NCBI GenBank assembly: GCA_023480605.1
Contig: JAMCWS010000058.1
Location: 1-11,181 of the forward strand
Reading direction: 5' to 3'
Length of the DNA stretch: 11,181 nucleotides
Source: a bacterium
Lineage (GTDB): Bacteria > Sumerlaeota > Sumerlaeia > MVZB01
Of this stretch, positions 6,441-11,181 are shown in pieces (the first letter of the stretch is position 1; each line of letters starts with the position of its first letter). The translations under genes and the position numbers were made by a program. Under the pieces are notes generated by a model. It was not told where the DNA came from. It did no database searches and worked only from the letters and a program-made list of their open reading frames with translations.

Positions 6441-7618
6441 CCGGCCTGGCGGCGCCGAAGTTCCTTCACGGCCAGTTTTACGTCCTGCGCCCGGCTCTTC
6501 GGGGCCACGAGGACGGCGTCGTCGGTGGCGACGACGATCATGTCTTCCAGGCCGATCGTTGCGACGGCCATCCGCACGGCTCCGGCCTCGTTGATCACGA
6601 TGCAGCGTCGCGTGTCGATCGCCACGGGATCGCCCGAGGTGACGTTGCCCGCCGCGTCGGCGGGATATCCCCGGTCGAGGGCATCCCAGGCGCCGATGTC
6701 GTCCCACCCGAAAGCCGCGCGCGCCATGACAACCCGCCGGGCTTTTTCCATCAACGCGTAATCGATCGAAATATCCTCGAGGCTCTCGAATAGCGCTTCG
6801 ACGCGCGCGTCGTCGCCGGCGCCAAGCGCGGCCGCCAGTCCGCGTGTGGCCGTCGCCAAGGGTGCGTGAGCGTATTCGAGTTCGCGCATGAAGGTTCCCA
6901 GTGTCCAAAAAAACATGCCGCTGTTCCAGAAAAAACGGCCGGTTCGCAGATATTCCTCCGCCGCCGCGCGATCGGGTTTCTCGCGGAAACGCGCCACCGG
7001 GTAGACCGGCGGCCGGTCTTCAGCTCCGGGCAGCGTCGGGGCATCCGCCGCAACCTCGATGTAGCCGTAACCCGTCTCGGGACGCGTCGGAGGCACGCCG
7101 ATGGTCGCCAGCGCGTCGCCGGCGCGGGCGGCGTCCAGTGCGGCCGCCATCGTGGCGCGGAATGCCGCCGGATTGTCAATATGGTGATCGGCCGTGACGA
7201 CGGCCATCGCGATCGTGTCGGGGTCGCGGCCGGGATGGCGTGCCAGGATCTGCGCCGCGGCATAGGCCAGGCAACCGCCGGTATTGCGCTTGCACGGCTC
7301 GGCGATGACGTTGTCGGCGGGCAGAACCTTCGAGGCGCCGCCGCCGGCCTCGCGCATGGCGCCCAGCGCGGCCCTGATCGGTTCGCGCAGCAGGCGGCTG
7401 GTGGCAATCAGGATCCGTTCGGGCGGAATCAGTTCGCCGAGGCGCCGAATGGATTCCTCGAGCATCGTCTCGTTGGGGCTGGCCAGGCGCAACAGTTGCT
7501 TCGGGCGCCGCGCGCGCGAAAGCGGCCAGAACCGTTCGCCCGAACCCCCCGCCATGATGACGCCAATGGTCAGCGTATCCCCCCCGCTCATCGCACCCTC
7601 GGTTGCGCGCTCAGGCAT
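6431..7618 (-). CDS. manC: Mannose-1-phosphate guanylyltransferase (single-domain)
   Basis: This enzyme makes GDP-mannose from mannose-1-phosphate and GTP in the cytoplasm, the activated donor for polysaccharides and glycoproteins. It has 395 residues from the chosen start. The nucleotide-binding signature GVIMAGGSGERFWPLSR spans residues 19-35, followed by RRPKQLLRL. Other family motifs are the EPCKRNTGGCLAYAA stretch (usually EP-x-x-RNTAP), VVTADHHI with the metal-binding Asp, ETGYGYIE, FREKPD, WNSGMFFW, SIDYALMEKA, and GWDDIGAWDAL. There is no C-terminal phosphomannose isomerase cupin, so it is the short form. CKRNTGG in place of the usual RNTAP is a mild variation. The longest frame begins at a TTG at 7678; I prefer the ATG at 7618 because GGAGGT lies nine bases upstream. 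The ATG at 7591 is a third possibility. It faces the GT-C gene tail to tail. Confidence 0.92.
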   Translation of the reverse strand: MPERATEGAMSGGDTLTIGVIMAGGSGERFWPLSRARRPKQLLRLASPNETMLEESIRRLGELIPPERILIATSRLLREPIRAALGAMREAGGGASKVLPADNVIAEPCKRNTGGCLAYAAAQILARHPGRDPDTIAMAVVTADHHIDNPAAFRATMAAALDAARAGDALATIGVPPTRPETGYGYIEVAADAPTLPGAEDRPPVYPVARFREKPDRAAAEEYLRTGRFFWNSGMFFWTLGTFMRELEYAHAPLATATRGLAAALGAGDDARVEALFESLEDISIDYALMEKARRVVMARAAFGWDDIGAWDALDRGYPADAAGNVTSGDPVAIDTRRCIVINEAGAVRMAVATIGLEDMIVVATDDAVLVAPKSRAQDVKLAVKELRRRQAGQL

Positions 7619-7627
7619 GCCGCCATC

Positions 7628-7633
7628 ACCTCC
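7628..7633 (-). promoter_or_regulatory. Shine-Dalgarno site that sets the manC start
   Basis: The minus strand reads GGAGGT nine bases upstream of the ATG at 7618. The alternatives are weaker: the TTG at 7678 has no comparable site, and the ATG at 7591 has only GAGGG five bases upstream. Confidence 0.65.
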
Positions 7634-7765
7634 GCCGTGATTCCGCCCCGCCCCCCGTCGCGGGGCTCTACCAATCAAGGTTATCAGGCTTTAACGGCGG
7701 TTGCGAGCGCAAGAATGCCAGGCCGATGCGCGCATATTTCCCGATGACGTGCATTGGGTATTAAA

Positions 7766-7780
7766 AAATCACACTGATTT
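7766..7780 (-). terminator. Possible weak terminator of the PEP-CTERM gene
   Basis: Just after the PEP-CTERM stop, the minus strand forms AAATCA-GTG-TGATTT, a 6-bp stem with a 3-base loop, followed by TTT. The stem is AT-rich and weak. Confidence 0.3.
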
Positions 7781-7781
7781 A

Positions 7782-8528
7782 TTAGTTACGGCGTCGTTGT
7801 GCTGAACAACACCAACTCAGCAACCCCAAGCCGATCAGCAATGCCGTGGCCGGTTCAGGGATAACCGGTTGCTGCTCGTCCCTATAGATTGTATCGACCA
7901 CCCCATAATACCAGGCGGACAATGATGAATTGGGACTGGTGCGCCCTTGAAAACTCACGGAAACCATGAACGAGTCCGCATCCATAAAAGTTGAAGGTGT
8001 GGGCAGAATATGAGAGTTAACATATTCACTAAAATCATCCGAGGCCTCGAACCTGACGAAAATAGGTTGAAATATAATCGGATTCCCATTATATTCACCC
8101 GCTTCACTGGGTCCGGTGACCGGCGGTTGGGCGCCATTAAAGTCAAAATCGGTGACTTCAAATGAAAGTCTGGAATTCCATACGGCAACCTGATTGATCA
8201 CGAGCGGATTGACCGTGGCATCGGTCGCATATGTGATCGATCCGCCAGACGTTTGAAAATTGATGGTTAATCCGAGTATGGCGTCACGATAAAAACTGGC
8301 CATATCGGGGAAACTCCCCGTTTCGAGCGCATCGGAATCATATGTGACTGACCCGGAGAATGCATCCCCTACCGCAACCGCGGGAGCGGTAAAATTGGGA
8401 TCAACCCCCCAATAGGGAACCGATCCTTCAAAATTAATCGTGGTCGGAATCGAATAAACTGGAAATACCAAAGCAAGCATGTTCAGCAGCACAAGCGCAC
8501 TGAATTTTCTTGCCGGTGGTATAAGCAT
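7782..8528 (-). CDS. PEP-CTERM domain exported protein
   Basis: This 248-residue protein is probably exported and processed by an exosortase. It begins with a signal peptide (basic PARK, hydrophobic FSALVLLNMLALVFPVYS). It ends with a PEP-CTERM sorting signal: VIPEP, a hydrophobic stretch ATALLIGLGLLSWCC, then SAQRRRN. The middle has the VGDAFSGSVTYDSDA pattern common in PEP-CTERM proteins, with no recognised enzyme domain and a beta-rich, acidic, aromatic-containing composition. The longest frame opens at a TTG at 8552; I chose the ATG at 8528 because GAGGAG (8537-8542) lies eight bases upstream. The gene is much more AT-rich than its neighbours (25 of 60 bases are G or C at 8041-8100, against 44 of 60 at 9061-9120). 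No exosortase is in the window. A role in surface or biofilm matrix is inference from the family. Confidence 0.85.
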   Translation of the reverse strand: MLIPPARKFSALVLLNMLALVFPVYSIPTTINFEGSVPYWGVDPNFTAPAVAVGDAFSGSVTYDSDALETGSFPDMASFYRDAILGLTINFQTSGGSITYATDATVNPLVINQVAVWNSRLSFEVTDFDFNGAQPPVTGPSEAGEYNGNPIIFQPIFVRFEASDDFSEYVNSHILPTPSTFMDADSFMVSVSFQGRTSPNSSLSAWYYGVVDTIYRDEQQPVIPEPATALLIGLGLLSWCCSAQRRRN

Positions 8529-8595
8529 GGGCGTATCTCCTCGCTTAAGCAATATTTTTAACGTTGAGCAAGATTTATTCCACGATGGAAAGGCG

Positions 8596-8611
8596 TGCCC
8601 GATTTATGCCA
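8596..8611 (-). promoter_or_regulatory. Sigma-54-like promoter upstream of the PEP-CTERM gene
   Basis: The minus strand reads TGGCATAAATCGGGCA. The GG and GC pairs have the 12-base offset of -24/-12 promoters (consensus TGGCACG-N4-TTGCW), with TGGCA perfect and GGGCA in place of TTGCA. The start would lie near 8584, leaving a leader of about 56 bases. A 7-bp inverted repeat overlaps its -24 end. Confidence 0.4.
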
Positions 8612-8621
8612 GAAGCATAAA
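8603..8621. repeat. Short inverted repeat, possible operator
   Basis: TTTATGC-CAGAA-GCATAAA is a perfect 7-bp inverted repeat with a 5-base spacer, overlapping the upstream half of the sigma-54-like site. It could bind a dimeric regulator. Confidence 0.4.
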
Positions 8622-8726
8622 CGCGCTGAATTCAGTTGTTTGGCGAAATGCCGCAATCGGCTTATTATTGATCGAGCATTATTATCGGCAATAATTTACG
8701 CAATGTGCAATCCGTTTCAATCTGCC

Positions 8727-8751
8727 GCTGAACCGAAATTCCACGTTCAGC
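8727..8751. repeat. 7-bp hairpin in the queC upstream region
   Basis: GCTGAAC (8727-8733) and GTTCAGC (8745-8751) pair perfectly across an 11-base loop. No T-run follows. Its role is unknown. Confidence 0.35.
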
Positions 8752-8890
8752 TTACCACATCGATCACTTCACCCAAGCGCGACATGCCAGGTCCGATGTG
8801 TATTACGGCCACCCGCGCTTGATTCCCGCGCCGGTTGCGCCTAAACTGGTGTCGAGTGCCGGTTGTTGCCGCGAGCGCGTCGAAACGGTG

Positions 8891-8926
8891 CGATAACGAT
8901 CACGACCGCGGTTACGAAAAGGATAC
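8891..8926. repeat. Degenerate hexamer repeat before queC
   Basis: A six-base period is visible: CGATAA, CGATCA, CGACCG, CGGTTA, CGAAAA, then GGATAC. It resembles the minus-strand reading of the array at 4422-4457. Confidence 0.45.
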
Positions 8927-8939
8927 GATAGGGCGCGGG

Positions 8940-9638
8940 ATGGAAAAACGGGCGGTGGTCTTGAGCAGCGGGGGATTGGATTCGACGACGGTCATGGCGA
9001 TCGCCCGCCGCGAGGGATTCGCCATACATTCGCTGTCGTTCGATTATGGCCAGCGCCACCGTTTCGAAATCGACGCCGCCCGCCGAGTGGCCGCCGCCTA
9101 CAGCGCCGCCGCCCATGTCGTTCTCACCATCGATCTGCGCCAGTTCGGCGGCTCGGCGCTCACCAGCGACACTCCCGTGCCCAAACCCGCCGGCGCGGAC
9201 GGGATCGGCCTCGGCATCCCCGTCACCTACGTCCCGGCGCGCAACACGATTTTCCTGTCGTTTGCCCTGGCGTGGGCCGAAACGCTCCAGGCCGGCGACA
9301 TCTTCATCGGCGTCAATGCCATGGATTACTCCGGTTACCCCGACTGCCGGCCCGAGTATCTGGCCGCCTTCCAACGCATGGCCGACCTGGCCACGCGCGC
9401 GGGCGTCGAAGACCGGCCCATCGCCATCCACGCCCCCCTCATCCGGATGACCAAGGCCGAAATCATCCGCCGCGGAATGGAACTGGGAGTCGACTTCGGT
9501 CTGACGCATTCGTGTTACGATCCCTCGCCCACGGGCGTCGCCTGCGGGCGTTGTGAATCCTGCCTGCTGCGCCGCCGCGGCTTTCGCGAGGCGGGCGCGG
9601 CCGATCCCATACCTTACCAGATTGACACGACCGCTTGA
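8940..9638 (+). CDS. queC: 7-cyano-7-deazaguanine synthase QueC
   Basis: QueC converts 7-carboxy-7-deazaguanine to 7-cyano-7-deazaguanine (preQ0) with ATP and ammonia, a step of queuosine synthesis in the cytoplasm. The 232-residue protein has the N-type PP-loop SSGGLDSTT at residues 9-17, SFDYGQRHR (33-41), YVPARNTIFLSFALAWAE (97-114), and NAMDYSGYPDCRPEYL (126-141). The zinc site is formed by Cys192, Cys202, Cys205 and Cys208 (HSCYDPSP, then ACGRCESC). Length is usual for the family. The frame opens at 8835, but the ATG at 8940 starts the conserved protein and has AGGG six bases upstream. queF follows 14 bases after the stop, so the two form an operon for consecutive steps. QueD and QueE are not in the window. 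Confidence 0.96.
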   Translation: MEKRAVVLSSGGLDSTTVMAIARREGFAIHSLSFDYGQRHRFEIDAARRVAAAYSAAAHVVLTIDLRQFGGSALTSDTPVPKPAGADGIGLGIPVTYVPARNTIFLSFALAWAETLQAGDIFIGVNAMDYSGYPDCRPEYLAAFQRMADLATRAGVEDRPIAIHAPLIRMTKAEIIRRGMELGVDFGLTHSCYDPSPTGVACGRCESCLLRRRGFREAGAADPIPYQIDTTA

Positions 9639-9652
9639 AAAGTGAACCGACC

Positions 9653-10087
9653 ATGGCACGTAAAAAATCACGGCACGACGAAAAGACCGCCGCCCAGTTT
9701 AAAGCCCTTGGGCGCACGCTCCCCTTCACCGGTCCCGAGGCCATCGACATATCGTGCCTGGAAGTTTTCGACTACCAGTTTCCCGGCCGCGACATCGACA
9801 TCATCACCACGACCGAGGAATTCACCTCCGTCTGTCCGTTTTCCGGTCTGCCCGATTTCGGCCGGCTGACGATCACCTATACCCCTGACCGCAAGTGCGT
9901 TGAACTGCGCTCCCTCAAGTATTATCTGATGTCGTACCGCAACGTCGGGATGTTCTACGAGCATGTGGCCAACCGGATTCTGGAGGACCTGACGGGCCTG
10001 CTCGATCCGCGCCGGATGACGGTCGAGTGCCGCTTCACCACGCGCGGCGGTCTCCAAACAACCGTCCGCGCCGAATATCGCCAGTGA
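9653..10087 (+). CDS. queF: preQ1 synthase (NADPH-dependent 7-cyano-7-deazaguanine reductase) QueF, short type
   Basis: QueF reduces the nitrile of preQ0 to the aminomethyl group of preQ1 with NADPH, the step after QueC. The 144-residue protein is the short, single-module (type I, Bacillus-like) form. Cys61 in FTSVCPFSGLPDFG is the nucleophile that forms the thioimide, and Asp68 in the same motif is the expected proton donor. The QueF motif is ELRSLKYY (84-91), followed by YRNVGMFYEHVANRILEDL (95-113). I chose the ATG at 9653; the frame could also open at a TTG at 9635 that overlaps the queC stop by two bases. Neither has a strong Shine-Dalgarno site, so translation is likely coupled to queC. 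A strong terminator follows 25 bases after the stop. Confidence 0.95.
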   Translation: MARKKSRHDEKTAAQFKALGRTLPFTGPEAIDISCLEVFDYQFPGRDIDIITTTEEFTSVCPFSGLPDFGRLTITYTPDRKCVELRSLKYYLMSYRNVGMFYEHVANRILEDLTGLLDPRRMTVECRFTTRGGLQTTVRAEYRQ

Positions 10088-10112
10088 CCCGCGCAACCCC
10101 CCGTAACGCGCC

Positions 10113-10209
10113 AAAAAAAGAACCCGGCTTGACGCTTGGTCGGGCCGATCCGCGCCGCGCGCGCATCGGTTCGCCCCAAGCACATCAAGCCGGGAATCGA
10201 TTTTTTTTT
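10113..10209. terminator. Strong bidirectional terminator after queF
   Basis: CCCGGCTTGA (10123-10132) pairs perfectly with TCAAGCCGGG (10185-10194). Inside it GCTTGG (10134-10139) pairs with CCAAGC (10176-10181), and CCGAT (10145-10149) with ATCGG (10165-10169). Nine T bases follow at 10201-10209, and seven A bases precede at 10113-10119, so the hairpin has a U-run for transcripts in either direction. Confidence 0.88.
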
Positions 10210-10326
10210 CAACTTACAATGCGCCCCGGCTCCGGTCCGGGCGCCCCAGCACAAATTATAATCTTTTTCATGATAATGGCGGTACGAGGCCGCGATAAGG
10301 TCGAAAACACGCCAAACCATGAATTT

Positions 10327-10390
10327 TCGGAAGTTCACGATTCTACCCGAACCGCGAAGCGACGGCCACACGCATATTCCACGTTATGGT
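10327..10390 (+). repeat. Right inverted repeat, left arm
   Basis: Bases 10327-10384 are the exact reverse complement of 11119-11176 (58 bp; positions sum to 21503). Allowing one mismatch at 10385 extends the match to 64 bp, ending in ATGGT at 10390. Confidence 0.93.
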
Positions 10391-10436
10391 GTTTATTCGT
10401 GTCATTTCACATCTCATTGACTCCTCGTATTTCCGA

Positions 10437-11117
10437 CTACTGCTGCGTATTGGCCGTTCCCGCGCCGCCAGGTTGGGCGCCGCTGCGCCGGGCGCCGGGA
10501 CGCGGGCCGCCGCCCATCATGGGCTGTCCCGGGGGCATAATGTCGATCCCGGTCACCACCCGCTTGCCCTCGACCATCTTGGATTCGAGCATGACGTTAT
10601 CGCCGACTTTGACTCCGTCAATCTTGATCGGAGTCTGCATGAAGATCCGAGACCGTTCGGTGAATTGAAGGCTCATGGTCTTTTCGCCCTGTTTGAGCGT
10701 GGCCTTTTCGCCTTCCACCGTCAGCACGCCGCTCTGCGGGCCGCGCATCATGTTTCGCGTTCCCGTGGTGGGCGCGCTTTCGCTCTTGGCCTCGGGTTTC
10801 TCCGGCATTTTCGCGGCGATCGTCACCCAGTAGGCGTAGTTGGCTTCGGGATTCTCACGCGTCGGCCCGGCAATCGCCGTCGCCCATTTCGGCTCCTTGA
10901 TATCCGACAACTGGACCGGTTTAAGGGTGTTGACGGTCACGTTTTTGGTCAGGGGCACGACCGTTTCGTCTCCCCGCCGATTCTTGATCGTGATCGACTC
11001 GGCGCTGATCGCCGCGACCTCGCCGAACGGACTCATGTAACCGGCACCCCGGTTGGCCCCTCGCCGCCCGCCGGCGCTCCCCGGCGCCTGAGCCCAGGCG
11101 ACGCCCGAGATGACCAT
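10437..11117 (-). CDS. Secreted protein with two DUF5666-like beta domains (start uncertain)
   Basis: I do not recognise a characterised family. The hydrophobic ISGVAWAQA at the N-terminus looks like the end of a signal peptide, but only ten residues precede the likely cleavage site from the ATG at 11117. The frame stays open to base 11180, reading TRIFHVMVISGVAWAQA just before and across that ATG, so the true start may lie beyond the window. After a Gly/Arg-rich linker there are two similar beta-rich segments. Residues 31-104 start FGEVAAISAESITIKNRRGD. Residues 129-196 start SGVLTVEGEKATLK and contain IKIDGVKVGDNVMLESKMVEG. Both resemble the DUF5666 OB-like pattern. The C-terminal tail (about 197-226) is rich in Gly, Pro, Met and Gln. 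It is probably periplasmic or surface-located; function is unknown. The gene lies between the arms of the right inverted repeat, and the strand shown may be a product of that fold-back. Confidence 0.7.
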   Translation of the reverse strand: MVISGVAWAQAPGSAGGRRGANRGAGYMSPFGEVAAISAESITIKNRRGDETVVPLTKNVTVNTLKPVQLSDIKEPKWATAIAGPTRENPEANYAYWVTIAAKMPEKPEAKSESAPTTGTRNMMRGPQSGVLTVEGEKATLKQGEKTMSLQFTERSRIFMQTPIKIDGVKVGDNVMLESKMVEGKRVVTGIDIMPPGQPMMGGGPRPGARRSGAQPGGAGTANTQQ

Positions 11118-11176
11118 GACGTGGAATATGCGTGTGGCCGTCGCTTCGCGGTTCGGGTAGAATCGTGAACTTCCGA
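11113..11176 (-). repeat. Right inverted repeat, right arm
   Basis: This is the reverse complement of 10327-10390, with 58 bp perfect and 64 bp with one mismatch. It covers the ATG at 11117 and the open frame upstream of it. The five bases after it (11177-11181) do not match the bases before 10327. Confidence 0.93.
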
Positions 11177-11181
11177 CGTTG

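Larger units (their letters stand above)
8529..8939. other. Divergent intergenic region between PEP-CTERM and queC
   Basis: No credible gene is present; two small plus-strand ORFs (8479-8694 and 8595-8822) lack ribosome binding sites and family features. The left half is AT-rich and holds the sigma-54-like site, the 8603-8621 inverted repeat, and a 7-bp inverted repeat ATTATTG/CAATAAT (8664-8670 with 8689-8695). Further right are GCTGAAC/GTTCAGC (8727-8733 with 8745-8751) and a hexamer-type repeat (8891-8926). I see no recognisable preQ1 riboswitch before queC. Confidence 0.6.
10088..10436. other. Intergenic region after queF
   Basis: It holds the bidirectional terminator (10113-10209), a TATAAT at 10257-10262 that reads as a -10 box on either strand (ATTATAAT) without a clear -35, and the left arm of the second inverted repeat (10327-10390). 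No credible gene is present. The ATG at 10319 opens a frame into the inverted repeat that does not resemble a protein family or a signal peptide. Confidence 0.6.

Noticed and set aside
8820..8939. A preQ1 riboswitch before queC
   Set aside because: I could not find the compact hairpin and A-rich tail of preQ1-I or another convincing class. A covariance-model search would settle it.
10386..11168. 260-codon plus-strand ORF over the secreted-protein gene
   Set aside because: It is antisense to a frame with a signal-peptide end and two beta domains; the plus frame shows only His/Arg/Gly-rich shadow sequence.

Overview
The window is a GC-rich stretch of bacterial DNA with closely packed genes and mostly good Shine-Dalgarno sites. 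A PEP-CTERM protein, a single-domain mannose-1-phosphate guanylyltransferase and a short-form QueF point to a Gram-negative bacterium, possibly a Planctomycetota/Verrucomicrobiota/Sumerlaeota-like or deltaproteobacterial lineage. No rRNA or tRNA is present, so I do not name a taxon.

Left part (1-4317), leftward: an SRPBCC-epimerase fusion (TIGR01777 type), a VOC/glyoxalase-fold protein with its own promoter, a C39-like cysteine peptidase, and an RLAN-domain RimK-type ATP-grasp ligase whose start overlaps the peptidase by 26 bases. The ligase is broken. Its N-terminal half is on the minus strand (1418-657) and its C-terminal half on the plus strand (3-660). An 86-base perfect inverted repeat (1-86 / 657-742) contains the shared middle. 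Spliced through that repeat, the halves give one uninterrupted frame of about 445 codons. The window therefore begins with a fold-back join, either a chimera or a true inversion.

Middle part (4318-7618): a GT-C fold membrane glycosyltransferase (+) converges on a GDP-mannose-forming guanylyltransferase (-), overlapping it by 10 bases at the 3' ends. Both plausibly serve surface polysaccharide or protein mannosylation.

Right part (7619-11181): an AT-rich PEP-CTERM gene (-) lies below an AT-rich leader with a sigma-54-like site. Next come queC and queF (+), consecutive steps in making preQ1 for queuosine, closed by a strong bidirectional terminator. Last is a secreted protein with two DUF5666-like domains (-). 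This gene is flanked by a second inverted repeat, 58 bases perfect and 64 with one mismatch (10327-10390 / 11113-11176), ending five bases from the window edge. Inverted repeats at both window ends suggest fold-back artefacts of amplification or assembly, though the right one does not fit that model perfectly.

The most interesting functional unit is the coupled C39-like peptidase and RLAN/ATP-grasp ligase, a predicted peptide-ligating and peptide-cleaving pair of unknown substrate. Two short degenerate hexamer repeats of the same type (4422-4457 and 8891-8926) mark intergenic spacers.
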